This document shows positions 17,630 through 26,550 of a stretch of DNA of 64,000 bases, in pieces; position 1 is the first letter of the stretch, and each line of letters opens with the position of its first letter. The stretch covers positions 27,840 to 91,839 of the forward strand of contig CALGKA010000096.1 of the NCBI GenBank assembly GCA_937927895.1, given 5' to 3'. Position numbers and translations under genes: made by a program. This DNA comes from an uncultured Granulosicoccaceae bacterium (GTDB taxonomy: Bacteria; Pseudomonadota; Gammaproteobacteria; Granulosicoccales; Granulosicoccaceae). The notes beneath the pieces are model-generated. The model was not told where the DNA came from. It ran no database searches and saw only the letters and a program-made list of their open reading frames with translations.

Positions 17630-20600
17630 CTAGAAATCAAAAGAGTAAAAGAGATCAACTGCTGTTTCCAAGCGGCCTTTTGATGAAGTCTCTAGATAAA
17701 AGTGATCAGTAAGATCATAACGTAAGTACAAGCTATTACTGTTGTTAAACACACCCAGGCCGTATCTCAGTAGTAGTCTGTCGTTTAGCTTTCCGCTAAG
17801 CAGTATTTCAGTGTCGTCACCAGAGCCCCAAGCGGAAAGTGAAAAATCATCGATACCTAAATTCGCTGCGAGTTTAGATGAGACTTTCCGACTGCTACCT
17901 ACACCAAGCATTAAAGCGGCTTTTCTTAATAAGTCAGAATCTTTCGATTCACCGAAGTCTAGTTTTCGACCGAGCACCAGGTACGGGAGTATGTCTTCTT
18001 CTGGAATGGAGGGTACAGAAAACAAATCGGTAGTTGGGCTTTTAATTGTGCCGCCAATTCGGACTCCTGCTAAAAGGCCTTTGATTTCACGTACGGCTTC
18101 AATGGATAGGGCAGTTTGTTCAATGGGCCCTGTGAAGGTGATATCCCCGTCTCTTATTTTAAGTGTTTGGCCGTATGCTTTGTAGATACCCTCGGATACC
18201 CCGATAGTGCCTGCCAGTGCTGGTGGCTTTTCTGCTTCAAGCCTGAATTGAAAATCACCGTCAAGATCCGCATTGAGGCCAAAGGCTTCAACCGATACAT
18301 CGTTGCCCAGTGAAATATTAACTTTTGTATTGATACCTGTTGAACCAACAGCGCTTTGCTTCTCGATTACGGCGGTATCTTCGATCACAATCACATCATC
18401 GGATAGTGCGACGCCGTCGCTCGTTAAAGATTGAATGGTTACTTGAGCGCTTGGTACTTCTACGTTGCCTGTGATGTCAATTTTGTGCGGTCGTATTGTA
18501 AAGTTCAGGTTGGGCGATAAAACAGCGTTTTCAGCGTATCTGTGGGTAATGTTAATATCGTTACCGACCAGGTTTAAGTCAGATGAAAATCCATCAGCGG
18601 TAATAGAGCCTGTACCTTTTAATGTAATAGGTCGATCGTTGGCGAGACCAGTGCCTGATATGTCTGCACTGGTGCCGTGAATGTTTAAGCCTATATCGAT
18701 ATTCTTAATATCTATTGGCAATAATGCAGATTGAACTTTGCCATTCTGTAGCCGAATATCACCAGTGAAAACAGGTTCGAATAGTGAGCCGGTAATCTGT
18801 GCCTCGCCATTGAGTTTTCCATCTAGCAAATTAATGTCGGGTAGTAAGTCTCTGATCCAACTGAGCTGACCTTCAGTGAGGCTTACAGTACCCTTTATTG
18901 GTAGATTGTTGCGCGAAGTATTTACCGCAACAGTTGCCTCGAAGGTGGAGAATTTGTCTGACTCTAAATATAAATTTGAATATATTCTATAGCCGCTAGT
19001 CGTGATGTTGAGTTTGGCCACCGGGAAATTCATTTGTACTTTGTTTTTATTGATGAATTTATCGATCTGTGCAGTAGCGTTCTCAAGGTATGAATCCACA
19101 GTTACCGATAATTTTTGATTAGGGCCCCACGTAAGATTGCCGTTAGCGACTAGATTGCCATCAAGGCCGATAGTATTCGGTACAAATTCTTTTATAGATT
19201 CAAGCGGTAGGCGATTAAGTCCAAATTGCACAATACCGGTTTTACCAATAAGGGAAGATTCTTCAACACATACTGATGCAAAATCGTATAGCCAGCAGTG
19301 AGGCTCAACGGCCAGGGTTTTATTGTTGTTAATCCACGTTGCTACAAAAGGTTTTGCCAGTGACAAAGACCGATTGGCCAGATGACTTCTAACGGAGTTT
19401 ACTCGGCCATTCCAGTTGTAGTGTTCATCGGTTGAGCCAAGAATTTCCAATGTAACCGAATCAATCGGGTTGCTACTGAGTTCCATTCTTAAGTAATGAT
19501 CGGATAGTGATCCATTAAAGGTGAGATCAGGTTTTTTGATTAATCGATTGTTTACAGTCGCTGCCTGTGCTTGAAATCTAACATCACTTTGTGCGCTTGC
19601 TAGATTGCGCACAATACCGCTAATTTTCGCATTCTTTAAATCAATATTGTTATATTTGAAGTTGGCGGTAGTAATGCTGCCCTCGATGGTAGGGTTTGTT
19701 ATGTCGTCGGTGAGTGTTAGATCACCGTGAATATTGCCCATGGCTCCTGGTAAAAGAGTTTCTGCGGACAGCAAAGAAAACACTAACTTTAGGGAGTCAC
19801 CAACGGTGCCATTAGCGCTTATATTGTTGTTTTCACTGTTTAACTGAAGGCTATTGAAGTGCCAGCGCTGGTCACTGTTTTTAGTGATATTGCCGCTGGT
19901 AGTTAACGGGTATCCGTTAATATTTCCATCACCTGCAATATTATTGAAGCGAAGCTCTGTACCGGTTTTTGTTAATGCACCTTCAAGGGCTGTGGCAACA
20001 TTGATCTTACCGTTGAGTGCCGGCCATTGTTGTTCGGGCTCGAGGTTGCGAGCATTAATAGATGCACGCCAACGTATATCGTTTTTCCAACTAAGCTCAC
20101 CATCGCTCACTATACTACCGTTCAAAGTGTTTATAGTAAGTGGTTCAAAATAGAGGGCTGTAGTTGAAACCTTGCCGCTAAGGTCAGCACTGCCAGAAGG
20201 TATGTTTGGCCCTGAAATTTGTGCAGACCCTTTAGCATTGTAGTGCGGCCAGTGACCTCTAATATCTACCTTTCCGGCAGTCGCTATCACTTCGGGATTT
20301 TCCCGATTAAACGGTAGTGCAATGCTATTCCATTCAAAGTCTAAATCAGCTGGAAGTCGTCTGTCTAATAAAGATAATTCGCCACTAAGTTCGGCGTTAA
20401 ACGGTTTGTTAAACGTCGCTTTAAGATTTAATGCTTTCAAATTACCATTGGTTTCCCAATTAGCGAGTAATGCGCTGTTGCCCAGTTTTCGCCATGCCGT
20501 ACCATGCATATTAATCGGGTAATTGTTTTGCATGGTTAGTGTGCCACTACCTTGTAAGCTTAGTTTATTCCACTGTGCATGGAATTGTTGTAGCGTTATG

Positions 20601-21097
20601 TTGCTGTCGCTGATTGAACCTTTAAGCTCTGCATTTATGAATTTTATATCCGGCCGTGCAGGGTGCGCGACGATGAGCTCTTGTACCGAAATAGCTTTTG
20701 CTTTAATAGATAGTAAAAGACTTAAGCTCTTTAGAGTAATTTCATTACTCAGCGATTTTTTTAATGGCAGGCTGATAACTAGTTTGTCTATAGTGCCGCT
20801 GTCTATGCAAAGTTTTTTGCTTTGCCAGCATGCTGCGTTAGCAGTTATGTTTACATTTTCTCCAGATACCGTCACACCATTTTTAAGCTTCCAGAGTGCG
20901 TCAGTCAGTACTATGCCTTCTAAAAGGTTGCCAGATTCGTATGTGTAGCTAACATTTTGCAATCGATGTTGTGTGGTGGTTAGCAATAGCTTTGTGCCGC
21001 CGGTGGTACTGATAGTCAACCATAGAGTGATCAGACAAAGTAGTGCTAAGAGCAATAGAAGCCCAAGACTATATTTTGCGCTTTTGACCGCACTCAC
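17630..21097 (-). CDS. tamB: translocation and assembly module subunit TamB
   Basis: TamB is a long inner-membrane-anchored, periplasm-spanning AsmA-like protein. It works with TamA in inserting some outer membrane proteins and in phospholipid transport to the outer membrane. The 1155-residue product has one N-terminal membrane anchor (about residues 10-32), a long run of beta-rich repeats and the C-terminal DUF490/TamB domain ending in an aromatic-rich strand (DLFYSFDF). Its start overlaps the tamA stop by four bases (ATGA), so translation is probably coupled. It converges on the CoA-transferase with only 9 bp between stops. Confidence 0.94.
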   Translation of the reverse strand: MSAVKSAKYSLGLLLLLALLCLITLWLTISTTGGTKLLLTTTQHRLQNVSYTYESGNLLEGIVLTDALWKLKNGVTVSGENVNITANAACWQSKKLCIDSGTIDKLVISLPLKKSLSNEITLKSLSLLLSIKAKAISVQELIVAHPARPDIKFINAELKGSISDSNITLQQFHAQWNKLSLQGSGTLTMQNNYPINMHGTAWRKLGNSALLANWETNGNLKALNLKATFNKPFNAELSGELSLLDRRLPADLDFEWNSIALPFNRENPEVIATAGKVDIRGHWPHYNAKGSAQISGPNIPSGSADLSGKVSTTALYFEPLTINTLNGSIVSDGELSWKNDIRWRASINARNLEPEQQWPALNGKINVATALEGALTKTGTELRFNNIAGDGNINGYPLTTSGNITKNSDQRWHFNSLQLNSENNNISANGTVGDSLKLVFSLLSAETLLPGAMGNIHGDLTLTDDITNPTIEGSITTANFKYNNIDLKNAKISGIVRNLASAQSDVRFQAQAATVNNRLIKKPDLTFNGSLSDHYLRMELSSNPIDSVTLEILGSTDEHYNWNGRVNSVRSHLANRSLSLAKPFVATWINNNKTLAVEPHCWLYDFASVCVEESSLIGKTGIVQFGLNRLPLESIKEFVPNTIGLDGNLVANGNLTWGPNQKLSVTVDSYLENATAQIDKFINKNKVQMNFPVAKLNITTSGYRIYSNLYLESDKFSTFEATVAVNTSRNNLPIKGTVSLTEGQLSWIRDLLPDINLLDGKLNGEAQITGSLFEPVFTGDIRLQNGKVQSALLPIDIKNIDIGLNIHGTSADISGTGLANDRPITLKGTGSITADGFSSDLNLVGNDINITHRYAENAVLSPNLNFTIRPHKIDITGNVEVPSAQVTIQSLTSDGVALSDDVIVIEDTAVIEKQSAVGSTGINTKVNISLGNDVSVEAFGLNADLDGDFQFRLEAEKPPALAGTIGVSEGIYKAYGQTLKIRDGDITFTGPIEQTALSIEAVREIKGLLAGVRIGGTIKSPTTDLFSVPSIPEEDILPYLVLGRKLDFGESKDSDLLRKAALMLGVGSSRKVSSKLAANLGIDDFSLSAWGSGDDTEILLSGKLNDRLLLRYGLGVFNNSNSLYLRYDLTDHFYLETSSKGRLETAVDLFYSFDF

Positions 21098-22875
21098 AAT
21101 TCAGGTCCAATAGCTAAATGGATCCGGTAGGGGGAGTTATCATTGTCAATGCCATGAGCCAAATCAATGCGTAGAGAACCCACAGGTGAACGCCACCGTA
21201 AGCCAATGCCTATACCGATTCGAGTGGGTTCGGAGTTGTCACTAAATGCACGTCCTGCATCGGTGAATGCCGCCACGGCAAATTTTTCTGAAAAGTAGCG
21301 GTTGTATTCAACTGAAGCGGTCGTTAAGAATTGCCCACCGATAGATTCATTGTTCTCATTCTTTGGTGAAATTTCCTGGTAACTGTAACCGCGTATGCTG
21401 TTGTCGCCACCAGCAAAGTAACGGTGGGTTGTCGGCACTCGATCAAATGAACTAGTATGCAAAGCACCCAGTTCGGTGCGTGCAATTAAATAGTTTTTTT
21501 CATCCCACGAGGTTAAAAGTTTACCAGTGGCAGTTGCTTTCAGCATATTGAGGTCTGAAAAAAACGATCGCTGTGCGGCCATTATTCGCATCGAAAAGTA
21601 GCGACCTTTATTGGGGTGTATGCCGCTTGTTGAACTTAAACGAGTTAGCTCAACACCTGGTAATAGCAAGTTAATTTTATCTGTGCTGTCACCGACATCG
21701 AAGCGGTTATTTTCCAGTCTAATAAATAAATTTCTTTGCCACTTTGATTTTGTTAATCTGTGTTCCGCGATTTCTAAGGTTCTTTGTTGCGAGAATGTAT
21801 CATCGGTTCTCTCATTCAATAAACCAATATCCAGCGAATAGGTGTTGTTAGCGGGGTTGGATTTTTGCGGCAATCGATACCCAACGGAAAAGTCCTGGCG
21901 ACTTTTAGATACACTGGCATTGGACTCAAATGTGTGCCCGTGTCTGTTGGTGTGTGGTCGTAGCCAATTTGTTTTAAACCTTAACTTGGTGTCGGTTGCG
22001 AAGCCGATACCCATGCCTACTGAATTTTCTTTGGTCGGGGTAAGGTCAACAATCAGCGGCAGTTCATAGTTGCTAGCTGATTGAATATCTGGAACCACTC
22101 GTACTTTATTAAAGTAACCGCTCTTTTGTAGGTTTACGGTTAGATCGCGAACGTAGCTTGCACGGTAAGGTACCGTAGTCTCGAAGTTCTGCCATTTGCT
22201 TAGGAAATTGTTAGTGAATAGATCCTGGTTGTAAATCACATGGCTAATGTTGTATCGGTCGCCTAAATCGTAGTCGATAAATACGTCAGCGCTGTTGTCA
22301 GTTTTGCTAATTAAAACCTGTGATCGATTAAACTTTGCGTCAAAGTAGCCCAGGAACTGTGCGGTTTTAACTAACTTTGCTTTTGCTTGTTCGTAAGTAC
22401 CATGATTGAACACCTGGCCCTGCATAAGTTCAAGGCTGCGAAGCTCCTTGTGAAACTCACTGCGGTCGTTATCGTTTGAGCTCAGGTTAATCTCAATTGC
22501 TCTCAGCCGTGAAGGCGCGCCCGCTTTTATATGCAGTTTAATAGTAGTGCTGGTTTTATAACTTGAGTGTTTAGCTGATATTTCGCTTTTATAATAGCCA
22601 ATCGCTTGTAGGCTTCTTGTCGCGTTTGATTTTAGCGCATTGATATACTCCGGAATTTCCTCAATCCCCATCTCAGCGGTCACATCAACGTAAGTAAGTA
22701 CCTGTTTTTTTAGTGACTTGCTTAGTCCATGAATTTCTAGTCGAACAAATTGTTTGCTTTGTGCGAGCCCTGCAATTGGTACTGTGAGCCATATCAGGAA
22801 TAGGCCTGCGAGCAGGAAGCTGCGGCTTAAAAAACTAGTGTTTTGTCTATTTGATCCTGGTTTTATGGCGTGCAA
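21094..22875 (-). CDS. tamA: outer membrane assembly factor TamA (Omp85 family)
   Basis: The 593-residue protein has an N-terminal hydrophobic export signal (about residues 15-38, ending near GLAQS), a region the size of three POTRA domains and a C-terminal 16-strand-type Omp85 barrel. The barrel's conserved RGY motif is in GGDNSIRGYSY, and the protein ends in alternating aromatic/hydrophobic residues (RIHLAIGPEL). TamA is the outer membrane half of the Tam complex. It is the first gene of tamA-tamB. Confidence 0.94.
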   Translation of the reverse strand: MHAIKPGSNRQNTSFLSRSFLLAGLFLIWLTVPIAGLAQSKQFVRLEIHGLSKSLKKQVLTYVDVTAEMGIEEIPEYINALKSNATRSLQAIGYYKSEISAKHSSYKTSTTIKLHIKAGAPSRLRAIEINLSSNDNDRSEFHKELRSLELMQGQVFNHGTYEQAKAKLVKTAQFLGYFDAKFNRSQVLISKTDNSADVFIDYDLGDRYNISHVIYNQDLFTNNFLSKWQNFETTVPYRASYVRDLTVNLQKSGYFNKVRVVPDIQSASNYELPLIVDLTPTKENSVGMGIGFATDTKLRFKTNWLRPHTNRHGHTFESNASVSKSRQDFSVGYRLPQKSNPANNTYSLDIGLLNERTDDTFSQQRTLEIAEHRLTKSKWQRNLFIRLENNRFDVGDSTDKINLLLPGVELTRLSSTSGIHPNKGRYFSMRIMAAQRSFFSDLNMLKATATGKLLTSWDEKNYLIARTELGALHTSSFDRVPTTHRYFAGGDNSIRGYSYQEISPKNENNESIGGQFLTTASVEYNRYFSEKFAVAAFTDAGRAFSDNSEPTRIGIGIGLRWRSPVGSLRIDLAHGIDNDNSPYRIHLAIGPEL

Positions 22876-23038
22876 TTTGTGTCACATATAGTCTTCTGCG
22901 CACTCTTGTATTGCAGCTACCGTGCCGGTCAGCGAAGTTGTGATGGACAATAAAGTTTTCGCAGTGTCACGATTCTGTCGGGAACTATGTTCTATCGTTT
23001 GCGTCTGAAGATCGATATCAAATAGGATTAAACAAAAC

Positions 23039-23593
23039 ATGAATTTTCCAGTCAACCACGCCGCTGTTACTTACGCTTTTTCAAAGCGTACATTGCAAAA
23101 TGTTTTTTTGGCATTTGCTTTAGTAATGGCAGCCGGTACTGCAAACGCAGGTATGGAAGTACAAAGCCGTGAAAGCGGCGAGGTGGTTGATCTAGATACC
23201 ATTATTGGCCAGGGCAAGTGGACGCTTGTGATGCTTTGGGCAACCAATTGTCATATCTGCCATGAGCAAAAGCCAAAAATATCGGCGTTTCACAATGAGC
23301 ATAAAGATCTTGACGCTCATGTGGTGGGCATTGCTATCGACGGAATGGCGAATGTCGACAAGATCAATGCTTATATAGAAAAGAATAAGCCGAGTTTCCC
23401 TAATTATGTCGGCAATATTGCGATAGTGGCATCACATTATATGGGGCTGACCGAAGAGAGCTTTCGCGGCACGCCGACCTACTTGCTGTTTAATCCTGAC
23501 GGTGAATTATTGGGAAACAATCCAGGGCCTTTGAGAGTGGAAGCCATTGAGGGTTTCATGGCGCGTCACAATGAAGCAAAGGCTAACGGTTAG
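23039..23593 (+). CDS. periplasmic TlpA-like thioredoxin-fold protein
   Basis: An N-terminal signal peptide (about residues 20-37, ending TANA) precedes a thioredoxin-fold domain with the active-site motif CHIC in WATNCHICHEQKP and the cis-proline loop FRGTPTYLLF. It is expected to act as a periplasmic thiol oxidoreductase, perhaps in cytochrome c maturation or cysteine protection like TlpA or ResA. The CHIC dipeptide differs from the common TlpA motif, so redox direction cannot be inferred. The gene is divergent from tamA and is followed by a hairpin. Confidence 0.85.
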   Translation: MNFPVNHAAVTYAFSKRTLQNVFLAFALVMAAGTANAGMEVQSRESGEVVDLDTIIGQGKWTLVMLWATNCHICHEQKPKISAFHNEHKDLDAHVVGIAIDGMANVDKINAYIEKNKPSFPNYVGNIAIVASHYMGLTEESFRGTPTYLLFNPDGELLGNNPGPLRVEAIEGFMARHNEAKANG

Positions 23594-23620
23594 AAACGTT
23601 AATCGCTGCGATTAATTGTA

Positions 23621-23642
23621 ATCGGCATCTTTTGATGCCGAT
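23621..23642. terminator. hairpin between convergent genes
   Basis: A perfect 9-bp stem (ATCGGCATC with GATGCCGAT) closes a TTTT loop between the ends of the TlpA-like gene and the convergent TPR-type gene. Neither strand has a T-tract after it, so it is either a weak terminator or an mRNA 3'-end stabiliser. Confidence 0.45.
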
Positions 23643-23656
23643 ATGAAAGACCAGGT

Positions 23657-25171
23657 TTAACGAGTAAACCTGGCGAGTGCTGGCAGCAAGCGGCGGTTAT
23701 CATCAGACTTTGGCCGCAATCCAGCGAGTCTATCTTCGAAGTACTGTAGCTTCCAGCGAGCAGCGCGGGTGTCTTCCGCTTCTTCGCCAAAAATACTTCT
23801 GTATATATTTAGAGCCAGACGTTGGTGTGTAATTGCATCATCTAAGGCGTCTCGTGATCCTTCAGCGATCCAGGCTAGAGCTTCAAGTGTTTGAGCAGTT
23901 TCTGCATGGTACAAACCCAGTGATTTGGTTTGAATACTTAGCGCGCGGTTGTACTGTTGTTCGGCAATACGTGGGTCACGCTCTAACAGTGCTGCTAGAA
24001 AGTATGTTCGTGCAAGGCGTGAGTCATCACTAGGAAAACCTGCAGCCATTTTACGTGCCGTACGTATCCACGGGGCAGGGTCACCATCGTTCGACATCAA
24101 AAAGAACTCGGCATTTTCAACAGCTATTCGCCACATTTCATCTTCATCAGTGGCTAGCAGGAATTGTTCTGGTTCGACGTCTACACTTTCAATGATATCT
24201 GCCGGCATTGCAGCCTGAGGTTCTTCAACTGGCAGAGGTTCAGTGGGTTGTGCTTGCCTTGAGAGTGCGAGTGTCTCTAGTTCATCAACGGTTGTGACCG
24301 GGCGCGCCTGGGGTATGGTTGCTTCGGGCCCGGAAGCGTAGCCTTCAGGGTTGGCCTGATTTTGAAACTGAACCAGATTAGCCACCAATAGTGCAGCCAC
24401 TACAGCGCTAGCGGCAAGTGCTGCATTTCGGTAGTTCAAGTGTCGACGCACAGGTACTTTGCCGCGTGAGCCAATCCATTCTTCAATTTTCGGTTGTGGT
24501 CGTCTGGCAGAGCGCGATGTAATCGCTGCGTGATAACTTCTGGCACCCGTGTGGGTAAGGCTTACAAGTTCAGTGTCTGCTAAGCGAAGTATGGTGCAAT
24601 CGATGAGTAAGTCTGTGTACTTTCGATACGCTTCACGCTCAGCATCCAGGTGTTGGTAGGCGTCCATTAATAACGCATCTTCAGCTGGCATGCGTGTCGC
24701 GGTAAGTTGTTGGTGCTTTTTCCACTGTGTGGCGAGCGTGCTAGAGCCTGTGTTTTGCAAGAAAAAATCAGCTGAGCTTCCTAGCTCTCGCATTGGTTCA
24801 AGTAACAATGCGCCTGGCTGGCATGTGGTTATGAGTCTTCTGCCGCGGCTATAGTAGTGAGTAAAATACACCCAGTTTTTTGTGTGGTACAGATCGGTTA
24901 AAAGCGCATAACCATGATCATCTGGATTCATATAAACGAGCATGCGCGCGGGCTGTTCTGATGGTTTACCAACGCACCGGTTAATATGTAATTCGTGCGA
25001 AAAGATAAACCCTAAATCAAGCAGTTGTTCTGCGTAGATCTGCATAACCGGACTGAGGTTGTAGGGTTGTGCCGCCGTTTCTTGCAGGCGAAAATCCGGT
25101 GGGGTAAAGCGCTGGTCCAGCAGTTGCTGAATTTCAGCTTGGCTATCAGACGGTGATTCGTTGTTTCTCAT
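23657..25171 (-). CDS. uncharacterised membrane protein with C-terminal TPR-like region
   Basis: I do not recognise this 504-residue protein. It has a soluble N-terminal domain (about residues 1-245) with no clear motif, one transmembrane helix (about 250-270, AALAASAVVAALLVANLV), a Pro/Glu-rich linker and a C-terminal helical region. Within the latter, ARTYFLAALLERDPRIAEQQYNRALSI and the following segment look like tetratricopeptide repeats. This predicts a cytoplasmic N-terminus and a periplasmic helical C-terminus, or the reverse. It stands alone, convergent with the TlpA-like gene and divergent from ctaA. No function is proposed. Confidence 0.75.
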   Translation of the reverse strand: MRNNESPSDSQAEIQQLLDQRFTPPDFRLQETAAQPYNLSPVMQIYAEQLLDLGFIFSHELHINRCVGKPSEQPARMLVYMNPDDHGYALLTDLYHTKNWVYFTHYYSRGRRLITTCQPGALLLEPMRELGSSADFFLQNTGSSTLATQWKKHQQLTATRMPAEDALLMDAYQHLDAEREAYRKYTDLLIDCTILRLADTELVSLTHTGARSYHAAITSRSARRPQPKIEEWIGSRGKVPVRRHLNYRNAALAASAVVAALLVANLVQFQNQANPEGYASGPEATIPQARPVTTVDELETLALSRQAQPTEPLPVEEPQAAMPADIIESVDVEPEQFLLATDEDEMWRIAVENAEFFLMSNDGDPAPWIRTARKMAAGFPSDDSRLARTYFLAALLERDPRIAEQQYNRALSIQTKSLGLYHAETAQTLEALAWIAEGSRDALDDAITHQRLALNIYRSIFGEEAEDTRAARWKLQYFEDRLAGLRPKSDDNRRLLPALARFTR

Positions 25172-25417
25172 TTTTATTTTCGAACTTTTTTTGGGTCAAA
25201 CTTCGCCAACAAACAATATCGGTTTATACTGTCAGCCTGACGGCAACGAGGCACTCTCATAACTATAGTGCATATTTTCCATCTGCCGGAAAAATCCTTG
25301 CGAATCTGCCGAAAAATTAACGTTGTCACAGCCTTTGGATAGTGGCGAATCACGGGTTTTGGGCAAACCTCGATTATAGCCCCTATAACTTGTCTAAAGG
25401 TTAGACTAGAGTTCGAA

Positions 25418-26434
25418 ATGACTGAAGCAAAAATACAACGATTTCGCCAATTAGGGCTCATCACAGTTGCGGCCGTGTACTGCCTGATTCTAATTGCAGG
25501 GGCTGTTCGTGCCACCGGCTCTGGTATGGGCTGTCCGGATTGGCCGACGTGTTTTGGTCAATGGATTCCGCCGACAAGCGAAAGCCAATTGCCCGCCAAC
25601 TACCAGCAAATTTATGCCGACCGCGGTTACGCTGAAACTGAGTTTAACGCCACCAAAACATGGATTGAATACACTAACCGCTTAGTAGGTGTTTTGATTG
25701 GTATATTGATTTTCCTAACCATGCTTTCGTCGCGTCATTTTCGTCGTGAAGATTCAATGGTTTTTACATTATCGGTATTCGCATTCTTTGCTGTGGTGTT
25801 TCAAGGGTGGCTTGGCTCCCGTGTTGTAGCCAGTAACTTAAACCCCGGAATGATCACGTTGCACATGTTGCTGGCGCAGTTGATTGTGGCTGTATTAATT
25901 TGGGCGGTGATGCGTTCACAGCGACAAGTCATCAGTGGTAAAGGAATGGATAACCTTCCTAAGAGCTTCAAAACAGTGCTAACCGTTGTGATGGTAATGA
26001 CTGTTATCCAGTTGGTTATGGGTACGCAGGTAAGAGAAGCCATTGATATTATTGCTCGCAGTGACGATACCCGTAGCGCGTGGATAGAACAGTTACCGCT
26101 AATTTTTTTAGTGCACCGATCTTTCTCGTCCCTGATATTGTTTTCAAATCTATGGTTGGTTTGGCAAGTGTGCAAGCATATCGCGGCGCCTCACCCGATG
26201 CGTCGATTCGCCATTGGGCTAGCGGGCCTAATTGTATCGACCATTCTCATTGGTGTGATAATGGACCGGCTGCATATACCGGCATTTTTTCAACCATTCC
26301 ATCTGTGGTTTGCGTCACTAATATTGGGGGTTCAGATCACTATTTATCTATTCCTGAGATACGGTTTGCAGCAACACGATAAAATGCCAAATCAAACTGC
26401 ACCCATTAAAGAGCCATTAACAGTAGGAATGTAG
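25418..26434 (+). CDS. ctaA: COX15/CtaA-type heme A synthase, Bacteroidetes-like subtype
   Basis: CtaA oxidises heme O to heme A for aa3-type cytochrome oxidases. The 338-residue protein has about eight membrane helices, the N-terminal GSGMGCPDWPTCFG motif with its cysteine pair, and conserved histidines in ITLHMLLAQ, LVHRSFSS and FQPFHLW. The EYxHR motif that supplies the first heme-ligand histidine reads EYTNR (WIEYTNRLVG). I recall this EYxNR form, with the FNATKTW lead-in, from Bacteroidetes CtaA proteins. No cytochrome oxidase genes are adjacent. The heme A synthase family is clear; the subtype is from memory. Confidence 0.85.
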   Translation: MTEAKIQRFRQLGLITVAAVYCLILIAGAVRATGSGMGCPDWPTCFGQWIPPTSESQLPANYQQIYADRGYAETEFNATKTWIEYTNRLVGVLIGILIFLTMLSSRHFRREDSMVFTLSVFAFFAVVFQGWLGSRVVASNLNPGMITLHMLLAQLIVAVLIWAVMRSQRQVISGKGMDNLPKSFKTVLTVVMVMTVIQLVMGTQVREAIDIIARSDDTRSAWIEQLPLIFLVHRSFSSLILFSNLWLVWQVCKHIAAPHPMRRFAIGLAGLIVSTILIGVIMDRLHIPAFFQPFHLWFASLILGVQITIYLFLRYGLQQHDKMPNQTAPIKEPLTVGM

Positions 26435-26501
26435 AGTCGCTTCGATTGCTTGGGGCTTAATCGCTGTTTGTTCACAGCGTAATATCATCTGCTTCGGTAA
26501 A

Positions 26502-26530
26502 ATTCACGCATCTTATCCATAAGCGTGAAT
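26502..26530 (+). repeat. inverted repeat in the leader of the following gene
   Basis: ATTCACGC (26502-26509) pairs perfectly with GCGTGAAT (26523-26530), shortly before GGAGC at 26540-26544 and the GTG start at 26551. A second stem (CGCTGT with ACAGCG, near 26462-26479) lies just upstream. The two could form leader structure or be the ctaA terminator region; there is no T-tract. Confidence 0.4.
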
Positions 26531-26550
26531 CACGCAGCCGGAGCTAATTT

